A stretch of DNA of 48,664 nucleotides. Source: an uncultured Collinsella sp. (GTDB taxonomy: Bacteria; Actinomycetota; Coriobacteriia; Coriobacteriales; Coriobacteriaceae). The position numbers and the translations under genes were made by a program. Under the pieces are notes generated by a model that was not told the origin of the DNA, did not search any database, and worked only from the letters and a program-made list of their open reading frames with translations. Below are positions 1-7,436 of the stretch, in pieces (the first letter of the stretch is position 1; every line of letters begins with the position of its first letter). Where the stretch lies: the NCBI GenBank assembly GCA_902464035.1, contig CABQHT010000010.1:1-48664 (forward strand), in the 5' to 3' direction.

Positions 1-2
1 TG

Positions 3-599
3 CGGGATTATCTGAAATCTCACCCCAATGCGGCGGTGGTCAATCTGGGCTGCGGACTGGACAGCACGGGGAGAAGCTGCGACAACGGCAGTTGCAAGAT
101 TTATAATCTGGATCTCCCGAATGTGATCGCCGTGCGCAATGAGCTGTTGCCCGCCGGAGAGCGGGAGGAAAACATCCCCTGCAATTTGAACGATGCCGAA
201 TGGTTCTCCCAAATCGATGCCTCCGGCGGGGCGGTGTTCTTTGCCTCCGGAGTGTTCTATTACTTTCTGACCCAGCAGGTCCGGGAACTGGTGCGGGGGA
301 TGGCGGACGCTTTCCCCGGCAGTGTGCTGGTCTTTGATGCTGCCAATCGGACGGCGGTAAAGATGATCGCAAAAACATGGCTTAAGACTGCAAAAATCAA
401 GGATGTGGGGGCATATTTTGCGGTTTCGGATGCCGCCAAGGAAATCGGCACGTGGGACAGCCGTCTGCAGGTCACAAGTCGCGGCTATATGCTGGGCTAC
501 AACGATTTGAGAGACCCTTCTGTCAGCGGCTTTTTCCGGTTTCTCGCAAGGGTCGGTGACAACGGGATGAAAATGCAAATCGTGAAAATAAGATTTTGA
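3..599 (+). CDS. SAM-dependent methyltransferase, LCM-like, 5' end missing
   Basis: The reading frame is open from the first complete codon of the window, so the true start lies outside it and about 199 residues are visible. Near the start is a nucleotide-binding loop, VNLGCGLDS, the SAM motif I form typical of leucine carboxyl methyltransferase-like (PF04072/Tcmp) enzymes, which carry GCGLD rather than the usual GxGxG. An acidic residue follows about 25 residues later in NLDLPNV, as expected for ribose binding. A later segment, VFFASGVFYYF, fits motif IV/post-IV. The substrate cannot be told; members methylate small molecules or protein C termini. Codon use is less GC-biased than in the rest of the window, with AAA, ATA and TTT codons near the end, which hints at a separate origin. 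The family assignment is fairly firm, the function is not. Confidence 0.75.
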   Translation, partial: RDYLKSHPNAAVVNLGCGLDSTGRSCDNGSCKIYNLDLPNVIAVRNELLPAGEREENIPCNLNDAEWFSQIDASGGAVFFASGVFYYFLTQQVRELVRGMADAFPGSVLVFDAANRTAVKMIAKTWLKTAKIKDVGAYFAVSDAAKEIGTWDSRLQVTSRGYMLGYNDLRDPSVSGFFRFLARVGDNGMKMQIVKIRF

Positions 600-605
600 G
601 AGGCA

Positions 606-725
606 AAAACGAAGCGCATTCACTTTGACGTCGAAGAAGACGGCTTTTACGGCGCATATTGGGCATGCAAGGACACGCATACAGCAGCGGGCACGGATTC
701 AATTGAAACCGTGCCCGCTATCTGA
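606..725 (+). pseudogene. Short coding remnant, possible truncated hydrolase start
   Basis: Just after the methyltransferase stop, a frame reading KTKRIHFDVEEDGFYGAYW looks like the beginning of a real protein but has no ATG in frame and stops after about 40 codons inside the terminator region. The pattern of a charged N-terminus followed by DGFYGAYW suggests the first strands of an alpha/beta-hydrolase-like protein, but this is only an impression. It may be the residue of a gene cut by recombination at the junction with guaA. No function is assigned. Confidence 0.25.
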
Positions 726-737
726 TACTATTTTTTT
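687..737 (+). terminator. Intrinsic terminator after the methyltransferase segment
   Basis: A perfect 10-bp stem (GCGGGCACGG with CCGTGCCCGC, loop 697-708) is followed twelve bases later by a run of seven T at 731-737. The T-run lies on the + side, so it ends rightward transcription from the methyltransferase before the convergent guaA. Confidence 0.6.
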
Positions 738-751
738 ATCGAACGTCTGTT

Positions 752-2350
752 CTATTCCCACTCAATCGTCGCGGGCGGCTTGGACGTGATGTCGTAGCAC
801 ACGCGGTTGGCGCCGGGAACCTCGGCCACGATGCGGCCGGAGATGCGGGCCAGCACGTCGTAGGGCAGCTTGGCCCAGTCGGCGGTCATGGCATCGCTGG
901 ACTCGACGGCACGCAGGATGATCGGGCGCTGATAAGTGCGCTCGTCACCCATAACGCCGACGGACTTGATGTCGGGCAGAACCGCAAAGTACTGCCAGCA
1001 GCTGTGCTCGGAGTTGCGCTCGCCGGTCTGCTCAAACAGACGCTGGTTGTAGGCGTCGAGCTCCTCGCGCACGATAGCGTCGGCATTCTTGAGGATCTCG
1101 AGCTTCTCCTTGTCGACCGCGCCGATGATGCGGATGGCCAGACCCGGGCCCGGGAAAGGCTGACGGAACACGATGTGACCCGGCAGGCCTAACGCCAGGC
1201 CAAGTGCGCGGACCTCGTCCTTAAAGAAGTGGTCGAGCGGCTCGATAAGGTCGAAGTGCACGCCCTCGGGGAACGGAATCAGGTTGTGGTGGCTCTTGAT
1301 GGTGGCCGTCTTGCCGCCCGTCTTGCGAGCGCCGGACTCGATGATGTCGGGGTAGATGGTGCCCTGAGCCAGGTACTTGACCGGCTTGCCATCGGTCTCG
1401 AGCTGCTGCGCCACGGCGAAGAACTCTTTCCAGAACTGCGTACCGATGATGCGGCGCTTCTCCTCGGGCTCGGTCACGCCGGCCAGAAGCTCGGCATAAC
1501 GGTCCTCGGCGTGGACGTGGATAAAGTCGACATCGAACTGCTTGGTGAAGACCTCCTCCACCTGCTCGGGCTCGCCCTTGCGCAGCAGGCCGTGGTTGAT
1601 GAACACACAGGTCATCTGCTTGCCCACGGCGCGAGCGCCCAGCGCAGCCACGACGGAGGAGTCGACGCCACCGGACAGGGCCAGAATCACGCGGTCGTCG
1701 CCAACCTTCTCACGGAACTCGGCCGTCATGGTCTCGACCAGGTTGTCCATGCTCCAGTTGGGCTCCAGGCCGCAGATCTCAAACAGGAAGTTGCTCAACA
1801 GCTGCTGGCCGTACTCGGAATGCTTGACCTCGGGGTGGAACTGCGTGGTGAAGATCTTGCGCTCGACGCACTCCATGGCGGCAACCGGGCACACGTCGGT
1901 GCTGGCGGTAACGGTAAAGCCCTCGGGCACCTCGGAAACGGCGTCGCGATGGCTCATCCACACGGTCTGCTCCATGGGCGTTGAGTTAAAGAGTTTGGCG
2001 CCGGCCGTGCGCGTAATGGTAGCGCGACCGTACTCGCCCACCTCGGAGTGGCCGACCTTGCCGCCGAGCGTCACGGCCGTGATCTGATGGCCGTAGCAAA
2101 AGCCCAGGACGGGAAGGCCCAAGTCAAAGATGGCAGGATCGATGGTGGGAGCGTCCTCGGCATACACGGAAGCCGGGCCGCCGGAAAGGATGAGCGCAGA
2201 AGCGTTCATCTCGCGAATCTCGTCGGCCGAGATGTCGCAGGGAACGATCTCGGAATACACGTTGAGGTCGCGGACGCGACGGGCAATGAGCTGACCGTAC
2301 TGCGCACCAAAGTCGAGTACGAGGACCTTTGCGGAAGCCTTTTGATCCAT
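752..2350 (-). CDS. guaA: GMP synthase (glutamine-hydrolysing)
   Basis: Converts XMP, ATP and glutamine to GMP in cytosolic purine synthesis; 532 aa, close to the usual length. The N-terminal class I glutamine amidotransferase domain has its nucleophile in GFCYGHQ (Cys85) and the His/Glu pair in QFHPE (near residue 180). The ATP-pyrophosphatase domain carries the PP-loop LSGGVDSS near residue 230, and the C-terminal dimerisation domain ends in the family hallmark PPATIEWE. The frame stays open for 42 codons upstream, but the start at 2350 (MDQKASAK) is chosen because AGAGGGGG sits nine bases before it and homologues begin there. It is a stand-alone gene, divergent from the asparaginase and convergent with the methyltransferase fragment. 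Confidence 0.97.
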   Translation of the reverse strand: MDQKASAKVLVLDFGAQYGQLIARRVRDLNVYSEIVPCDISADEIREMNASALILSGGPASVYAEDAPTIDPAIFDLGLPVLGFCYGHQITAVTLGGKVGHSEVGEYGRATITRTAGAKLFNSTPMEQTVWMSHRDAVSEVPEGFTVTASTDVCPVAAMECVERKIFTTQFHPEVKHSEYGQQLLSNFLFEICGLEPNWSMDNLVETMTAEFREKVGDDRVILALSGGVDSSVVAALGARAVGKQMTCVFINHGLLRKGEPEQVEEVFTKQFDVDFIHVHAEDRYAELLAGVTEPEEKRRIIGTQFWKEFFAVAQQLETDGKPVKYLAQGTIYPDIIESGARKTGGKTATIKSHHNLIPFPEGVHFDLIEPLDHFFKDEVRALGLALGLPGHIVFRQPFPGPGLAIRIIGAVDKEKLEILKNADAIVREELDAYNQRLFEQTGERNSEHSCWQYFAVLPDIKSVGVMGDERTYQRPIILRAVESSDAMTADWAKLPYDVLARISGRIVAEVPGANRVCYDITSKPPATIEWE

Positions 2351-2513
2351 GGTTTCCCCCTCTTGTTGGCGGGGAGCCGCTGCCCGCCCGCGCGAATGAA
2401 CGAAAATAACTTTCATAGTGTACACGTAACCAGCGGTTCTGCGCCCGTCATAGCCATCAGCGCACGGCAAACGCACGACCTGGGCCCCTATTTGACGGCA
2501 ATTGGAGTGTTAC

Positions 2514-2542
2514 CAAACGTTACAGATGATGTAATACGTTTG
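2514..2542. promoter_or_regulatory. Imperfect inverted repeat in the guaA/asparaginase divergent region
   Basis: CAAACGTTAC is followed after seven bases by GTAATACGTTTG. The two arms are reverse complements except for a 2-base insertion in the right arm. It lies between two divergent starts, so it may be an operator, but no regulator is linked to it and no clear promoter hexamers frame it. Confidence 0.3.
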
Positions 2543-2618
2543 AACATTGGACGCCCTGTGCCACAATACTGCCGAACGACTCCGCCTCTGCGGCGGCAAA
2601 TACGATAGGAATACCAGC

Positions 2619-3632
2619 ATGAAGCGCATCCTTCTCATCGCCACGGGCGGCACCATCGCATCGACCGAGGACGGCAACGGCCTCTCCCCCGCCCTGACCG
2701 GTGAGGAGCTCGCCCAGAGCGTCCCCGAGATCTCGGGCCTCTGCGAGCTCGACGTGGTGCAGCCCATGAACATCGACAGCACCAATATGCGCCCCAGTGA
2801 CTGGATGCGTATCCGCGACGTCATCGTCGAGGGTTATGCCGACCACAACGGCTTCGTGATTCTGCACGGCACCGACACCATGAGCTACACCGCGGCGGCG
2901 CTTTCCTACCTGATTCAGGACAGCCCCAAGCCCATCGTACTCACCGGCTCGCAAAAGCCCATGGGCAATCCCTTTACCGACGCCAAGCTCAATCTGTACC
3001 AGAGCCTGCTCTATGCGCTCGACGAGCATTCGCACGACGTCTCAATCGTGTTTGGCGGTGTGGCCATCGCCGGCACGCGCGCCCGCAAGCAGCGCACCAT
3101 GAGCTTTAACGCGTTCATTAGCGTCAACTATCCGCCCATTGCCTACATCCGTAACGACCGCATCGTTCGCAACGGACTCCACGGCACTCACCAGAACGAG
3201 AACCCGGTTCGTTTCTACGACAGCATCGACCCGCGCGTATTTGTACTCAAGCTTACGCCCGGCGTAAACCCGGGCATCCTCGACGCCCTTGCCGACAGCT
3301 ACGATGCTGTAATCCTTGAGACCTTTGGCATTGGCGGTATCCCCGAGTTTGGCGAGTCGGGCGAGTCGTTCCAAGAGGCGATTTTCCGCTGGGTCGACTC
3401 GGGTCGCACTGTCGTAATGACCACGCAGGTTCCCGAAGAAGGCCTTGACCTGGGTGTTTATGAGGTCGGCCGTGCCTACGCCGATCATCCGGGTATTTTG
3501 CGCGGCGACGATATGACCACCGAGACGCTCGTGGCCAAGACCATGTGGGCACTCGGCCAGTCACGTGATGCGGCCGAGATTCAGCGCCTGTTCTACAGCC
3601 AAGTCAACCACGACCGCGTCCCGATGGCGTAA
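2619..3632 (+). CDS. ansA: L-asparaginase, type I (AnsA-like)
   Basis: Hydrolyses L-asparagine to aspartate and ammonia. The 337-aa protein has no signal peptide, which fits the cytosolic type I family. Both catalytic signatures are visible: ATGGTIAS with the nucleophilic Thr12, and LHGTDTM at residues 82-88 supplying the second Thr-Asp pair. A further conserved block, VLTGSQKPMGNPFTDAKLN, matches the family. The start at 2619 is preceded by TAGGA; an upstream in-frame start at 2547 has no ribosome site. It is monocistronic and divergent from guaA, and fits amino-acid nitrogen scavenging in a gut anaerobe. Glutamine may be a side substrate; this cannot be read from the sequence. Confidence 0.93.
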   Translation: MKRILLIATGGTIASTEDGNGLSPALTGEELAQSVPEISGLCELDVVQPMNIDSTNMRPSDWMRIRDVIVEGYADHNGFVILHGTDTMSYTAAALSYLIQDSPKPIVLTGSQKPMGNPFTDAKLNLYQSLLYALDEHSHDVSIVFGGVAIAGTRARKQRTMSFNAFISVNYPPIAYIRNDRIVRNGLHGTHQNENPVRFYDSIDPRVFVLKLTPGVNPGILDALADSYDAVILETFGIGGIPEFGESGESFQEAIFRWVDSGRTVVMTTQVPEEGLDLGVYEVGRAYADHPGILRGDDMTTETLVAKTMWALGQSRDAAEIQRLFYSQVNHDRVPMA

Positions 3633-3654
3633 TTCAGTTATCGACGGGTATCCC

Positions 3655-3873
3655 CTATTCGATCCCCTCGAGAAGCTCTGACACCGTCATGCCGAGTGCG
3701 GGCGCGATCTTAAATAGAACCTTGAGCGTGAAATTTGCCGTCCCATCTTCGATTCTGTCGAGATAGGGACGGCTGATTCCTGCTGCCACACAAAAATCGA
3801 CCTTGGAGATACCAAGGTCCTTGCGCGTCTGCTCGACTCGCTTGCCAAGAATCTGTTTCGCACGTTCGTCCAT
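3655..3873 (-). CDS. Small XRE/Cro-type helix-turn-helix regulator
   Basis: A 72-aa protein made up almost entirely of one HTH_3 domain: an N-terminal helix (KRVEQTRKDLG), the positioning helix ISKVDFCVAAG, the recognition helix ISRPYLDRIEDG and a C-terminal pair of helices ending in VSELLEGIE. Proteins of this size act as dimeric repressors, often of their own gene, as in HigA/HipB-type antitoxins and phage-like switches. It is divergent from the 129-aa gene at 3950, and a 26-bp perfect palindrome lies between the two starts. No toxin-like partner is recognised. The domain call is firm, the target is inferred from position. Confidence 0.85.
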   Translation of the reverse strand: MDERAKQILGKRVEQTRKDLGISKVDFCVAAGISRPYLDRIEDGTANFTLKVLFKIAPALGMTVSELLEGIE

Positions 3874-3901
3874 GCAGCCGAGTTTGAAATGGAGCTGAAC
3901 A

Positions 3902-3927
3902 AAAACGTAAACTATAGTTTACGTTTT
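3902..3927. promoter_or_regulatory. 26-bp perfect palindromic operator
   Basis: The core CGTAAACTATAGTTTACG (3906-3923) is a perfect palindrome, extended by AAAA on the left and TTTT on the right. It holds TATAGT on both strands, which could serve as the -10 hexamer of both divergent genes. A dimeric HTH protein bound here would shut both promoters. The sequence is seen directly; the operator role is inferred from its position between the HTH gene and the 129-aa gene. Confidence 0.65.
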
Positions 3928-3949
3928 GCCGAATACACAGGAGTTTTCT

Positions 3950-4339
3950 ATGTCGGGTTCTTCGGTCCGCATGCACCGAACTACGCTTCGCACAAACAGC
4001 GCACCGCCCAAGCTCGTCGTCGTTGAAGCTGAATGCCTTTCGCCCGATGAGCACACAGCATTTGCATTGCTATCAAGTCGCGTCGCCGCCGTTCTGGTCC
4101 CTTGCCCGGCGCAAGGTGAACTTGCCATCCAATGCCAAGCGCACAGCTGCTCGCTCAATCAGGCTGCCGTAATCGCAACCAGCCAACGCGGTCTGCCCCT
4201 TCTCCTGGAAGCCGGTATCGCGCTCGCCCTTCGCGGCGCCGGATACGAAAACGAGGCCGCCGCCGACATGGTCTTTAAACCACGATCGAGCGGCGGCCTC
4301 GCAGCAGCCATTGAATATATGTGCAGACTCGTTGCCTAA
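3950..4339 (+). CDS. Protein of unknown function, HTH-linked, 129 aa
   Basis: I do not recognise a family. The start at 3950 follows AGGAG by seven bases; a TTG start 24 bases upstream is less likely because it would lie inside the palindrome. The protein has an N-terminal Ser/Arg/Thr-rich stretch of about 20 residues, then a sheet-and-helix pattern (KLVVVEAECLS, RVAAVLVPCP, AAVIATSQRGLPLLLEAGIALAL) like a small alpha/beta domain with four cysteines. There is no membrane segment. It is divergently transcribed from the 72-aa XRE regulator across a palindromic operator and converges with the DUF1648-like gene, ten bases away. A regulated effector or a toxin-antitoxin partner are possibilities, neither shown. 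Confidence 0.7.
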   Translation: MSGSSVRMHRTTLRTNSAPPKLVVVEAECLSPDEHTAFALLSSRVAAVLVPCPAQGELAIQCQAHSCSLNQAAVIATSQRGLPLLLEAGIALALRGAGYENEAAADMVFKPRSSGGLAAAIEYMCRLVA

Positions 4340-4348
4340 AAGGACAAG

Positions 4349-4732
4349 CTAGAAACCAAGGCCGAAGCCCGTTCCGGTAATCGCCGAGTACATAAAGTAA
4401 ACGTTGACCACGTTGAGGAACACACCCGTGATGCAACCGTTGCGCAGGTAGCGCTCGCACACGATGCGCGCCATGGCGGCGGAGTCATCATTGTTTTTAG
4501 CCTGGCGTCCCGCCGTAAAGTACGTCGCCACGCTCAGCAGCAGGTTGAGCACCGGCAGTGCCAGCAACTCGTAGCTCTTGCCCCAGCGCGTCGCCTCGCC
4601 GGCGGCATTAAACTTTGTTGCCACCTCGGGACCAATGTTGGGGATAACACACGCTGCGACCACCAGCGGAATCACCGCAAGCACGAGCAGCGCAATACCC
4701 ATATAGCCGGCTTTTTTGCCATATTTAAACAT
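4349..4732 (-). CDS. DUF1648-like small membrane protein
   Basis: A 127-aa protein with three hydrophobic segments: about residues 10-32, 56-72 and 100-120. Between the first two is the motif VATKFNAAGEATRWGKS, which matches the P-x-x-F(N)-x-x-G-x-x-(D)-x-W-G-x-K pattern of DUF1648 proteins, the family that includes SdpI-type immunity and signalling proteins. SdpI-type function cannot be claimed from this short protein. The start lies 11 bases after the ychF stop, and its Shine-Dalgarno AAGGACG is in that gap, so it is probably co-transcribed with ychF. Confidence 0.75.
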   Translation of the reverse strand: MFKYGKKAGYMGIALLVLAVIPLVVAACVIPNIGPEVATKFNAAGEATRWGKSYELLALPVLNLLLSVATYFTAGRQAKNNDDSAAMARIVCERYLRNGCITGVFLNVVNVYFMYSAITGTGFGLGF

Positions 4733-4743
4733 ATGCGTCGTCC

Positions 4744-5820
4744 TTACACGTTAAAGCGGAAGTGCACGACGTCGCCATCGGCCATGACATAGTCCTTGCC
4801 CTCAATACGCAGCTTGCCGGCGGCCTTGGCGCCCTGCTCGCCGCCGAGCTCGATGTAGTCGTCATAGCCAATGACCTCGGCCTTAATAAAGCCGCGCTCA
4901 AAGTCGGTGTGGATGACACCGGCAGCCTGCGGGGCGGTCGCACCCTGACGTACCGTCCAAGCCTTGACCTCCATCTCGCCGGCCGTAAAGAACGACTGCA
5001 GGCCGAGCAGCTTGTAAGCGGCCTGCGCGAGCACGTCCAGACCGGGCTGCTCCAGGCCTAAGCTCTCCAGGTAGTCGGCCGCATCCTCGGGATCGAGCTC
5101 GGAAAGCTCGGCCTCGATCTTGGCGCAAATCGGCAGCGGCTTGACGCCATCGATGGGCGCCAGATCGTCGTTAAGCATATCCTCGTCCACGTTGGCCACA
5201 TACAGGATGGGCTTCATGGTGAGCAGGAACAGGCCCTTGGCGGCGGCGCGCTCCTCATCGGTCATCTCCATGGACGCGGCACGCTTACCCTCGTTGAGCC
5301 AGGCGAGCAGGCGCTTGGCGACCTCGAACTTGGGCATGAGCTCCTTGTCGCGCTTGGCCTCCTTCTCGAGCTTGGGCAGCTGCTTCTCGAGCGTACCCAT
5401 GTCGGCCAGGATGAGCTCGGTCATGATGGTGTCGGCATCGCCGGCGGGATCGACGAACTCGCCCGTGCGGCCCACCTCACGCATGACGTTGGGGTCTTTA
5501 AAGTAGCGCACGACCTCGCAGATGGCGTCGGTCTCGCGAATGTTGGCCAGGAACTGGTTGCCCAGGCCCTCGCCCTCGTTGGCGCCCTTCACCAGACCTG
5601 CGATGTCGACGAACCCGACCGTTGCCGGCACGATGCGGCCCGGGTTGACGATGTCGGCGAGCTTTTGCAGACGGCTATCGGGCACGTCGACGATACCCAC
5701 GTTGGGGTCAATCGTGGCGAACGGATAGTTGGCGGCAAGGCCGGTCTTTTTGGTAAGCGCGGTGAACAGCGTCGACTTGCCCACGTTGGGCAGGCCCACG
5801 ATACCGATGGAAAGGGACAC
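4744..5820 (-). CDS. ychF: Redox-regulated ribosome-binding ATPase YchF
   Basis: OBG-family P-loop NTPase of 358 aa that prefers ATP and binds the ribosome and proteasome-like partners. The G1 loop GLPNVGKST is at residues 8-16, followed by the NYPFATIDPNVG switch region, the G3 motif DIAGLVKGA, a coiled-coil insertion rich in Lys/Glu, and the C-terminal TGS domain with the family motif AWTVRQGATAPQAAGVIHTDFERGFI split over residues 290-320. It starts with GTG at 5820, five bases after AAGGAG. Upstream in-frame ATGs lie before the ribosome site. The DUF1648-like gene follows at once. Confidence 0.96.
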   Translation of the reverse strand: MSLSIGIVGLPNVGKSTLFTALTKKTGLAANYPFATIDPNVGIVDVPDSRLQKLADIVNPGRIVPATVGFVDIAGLVKGANEGEGLGNQFLANIRETDAICEVVRYFKDPNVMREVGRTGEFVDPAGDADTIMTELILADMGTLEKQLPKLEKEAKRDKELMPKFEVAKRLLAWLNEGKRAASMEMTDEERAAAKGLFLLTMKPILYVANVDEDMLNDDLAPIDGVKPLPICAKIEAELSELDPEDAADYLESLGLEQPGLDVLAQAAYKLLGLQSFFTAGEMEVKAWTVRQGATAPQAAGVIHTDFERGFIKAEVIGYDDYIELGGEQGAKAAGKLRIEGKDYVMADGDVVHFRFNV

Positions 5821-5857
5821 GACAGCTCCTTTTGGTACAAGCATTTCAAACTGCATA

Positions 5858-5863
5858 AGTATA
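5858..5863 (-). promoter_or_regulatory. Probable -10 box of ychF
   Basis: On the minus strand this reads TATACT, about 38 bases before the GTG start of ychF. No good -35 hexamer is seen 17 bases further upstream, so the call rests on the -10 box alone. Confidence 0.35.
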
Positions 5864-5934
5864 GCGCCGCCGCAGCATCTGGGCGAACCCGGACGCCACG
5901 GCGGCACGAATGAAGCAGAGATAGGGGTCGCTGA

Positions 5935-7188
5935 CTAGTCCGCGAGCTTCTCCACCTGATCGAGCATCTTGTCGAGCTTGGCCTTTGCCTCGGCCTTGAC
6001 CTTCTGGGCTTCTTCGTGGGCCTTAGCCTTCTGGGCGGCCTTTTCCTCGGCCTCGGGATCGACGACGACCAGGTTGGATGCATCATGCTCAACCAACTTG
6101 AGCGCATGCTCAGGGCACACCTTGACGCAGGCTCCGCAGCCTAGGCAATACGTAGACTCCAGTGCAAAGCGGCCGCTTCCCACCAAATCGCAGGCAAACG
6201 TGGGACACACGTTGACGCACTCACCGCACGACGTGCACTTGTCAAAATCGCACTCCGGCGTGCTCACCTGCATGTTCTGGGCAAGCTCGGGATGGTTTTG
6301 CAGCGTCGAGAGTACCAGCTGGCGCCCGTGCGTAAGCGTACGGCGACGTTTGGCCGTCGTGGTGCCGCACATGGTGTTGAGCGTACGCTCGAGCTGGGTA
6401 ATCTGGTGACGGTGGGCCTTCAACTTCTGCGTCACCGAGGCCAGCGCCGCCGTCGCCGGATTGAGCTTGGTCACGGTAAGGCCCGTGGTGCGGGCAATCT
6501 TATCCATGTACTCCTTGCGCTCGTACTCGCGGCGCTTATGACATTTGAGGCTCTTGGGGTCGACCTCCAGGCCCATGCCCGTACCGGCCCACTCCTCGGC
6601 AGTGGCGATGGCCTCGCCCAGAATGTCCTCACCGCCGGTGTTGCGGCATTTATCGCACACGCCCAACGGCAGGTACACACTCACGTTGGGATAGTCCGCC
6701 AGTACCGAGAACCAGGTCTCGGCCGTAATATCACCCACGCAGGCAACGACGACCTCGTTCTCGCGCGGCATGCGCTTAAGGGCGCGCGTGCAGGTGACGT
6801 AGGCGGTCTCGTGGCTCGTAGCAGCAGAGACGATATCGTCATACAGGTTTTTGGGCGCCAAGCGCGGCGAGATGATCGCCTCGGTCGGACAGGCAGCGGC
6901 GCACAGGCCGCACTTGCGACAGGAGTCGAGAATCTCGATGGCGTCTTCCTCGACCTCGATGGCGTTGACCGGGCACACGTCCATGCACGCGGTGCAGCCG
7001 CTCTTTTCGTTTTTGCAGGTCAGGCACGGAATGGTGTTGCCGCGCGGACGCTCCTTGTAGTCGGCAGGATTCCACTGCGGCGCCGATGGATCAAGTGCAT
7101 CGGTCACGCCGCCAAGCGGGTTTTTAAGAAAGTCGAAACCCTTGCTGATCTCGATAATGTCATCAAACAGATCGTGTTCCTGCGCCAT
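5935..7188 (-). CDS. Multi-cluster 4Fe-4S ferredoxin-type protein, function unknown
   Basis: 417 aa with four cysteine-rich cluster motifs. Two lie near the N-terminus: a CxxC/CxxCxxxCP set in CLTC and CTACMDVCP, then CRKCGLCAAACP. Two lie near the C-terminus: CTSCGECVNVCP and CLGCGACVKVCP. The middle has extra cysteines (VTCTRAL, VVACVG, GVCDKC) and a fold-like stretch, YPNVSVYLPLG, that could form another site. The tail from about residue 375 is a Lys/Ala/Glu-rich coiled coil. There is no signal peptide or membrane segment, so it should be a cytosolic electron carrier or adaptor. The start at 7188 follows GGGAGGGG. It is divergent from pucG and transcribed alone. The partner enzyme is unknown. 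Confidence 0.85.
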   Translation of the reverse strand: MAQEHDLFDDIIEISKGFDFLKNPLGGVTDALDPSAPQWNPADYKERPRGNTIPCLTCKNEKSGCTACMDVCPVNAIEVEEDAIEILDSCRKCGLCAAACPTEAIISPRLAPKNLYDDIVSAATSHETAYVTCTRALKRMPRENEVVVACVGDITAETWFSVLADYPNVSVYLPLGVCDKCRNTGGEDILGEAIATAEEWAGTGMGLEVDPKSLKCHKRREYERKEYMDKIARTTGLTVTKLNPATAALASVTQKLKAHRHQITQLERTLNTMCGTTTAKRRRTLTHGRQLVLSTLQNHPELAQNMQVSTPECDFDKCTSCGECVNVCPTFACDLVGSGRFALESTYCLGCGACVKVCPEHALKLVEHDASNLVVVDPEAEEKAAQKAKAHEEAQKVKAEAKAKLDKMLDQVEKLAD

Positions 7189-7436
7189 GCGCGGCCCCTC
7201 CCTGAGCAGTGCAAACAAGCAAGAGATAATGATACGCTAACAGCTCGCACCTCGGCCAAATTACATGCAGAGCACCTTTGATGGAAACCAAAGGCGAAAG
7301 TCGTTTAAACCCATCGAGATCAACGTCTGTCAATGGCTCAACTGGATAAAATTTGACATCACTTCTTATCGTATCTTGCACCTTGTGTTGCACTAACCTT
7401 TTGACGTCAACATACCTAAATCTTGGGAGACAGATT
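7189..7436. other. Divergent intergenic region before pucG
   Basis: These 248 bases carry the upstream regions of the 4Fe-4S protein gene (minus) and pucG (plus). A TTGACA hexamer is present at 7353-7358, but no matching -10 box lies 16-18 bases downstream. TTGCAC occurs twice close together around 7377-7392. No gene, RNA or palindrome larger than this is seen. Confidence 0.4.

Noticed and set aside
2351..2476. N-terminal extension of GuaA by 42 residues
   Set aside because: No ribosome site, no similarity to the family; MDQKASAK has a strong site and aligns with the usual start.
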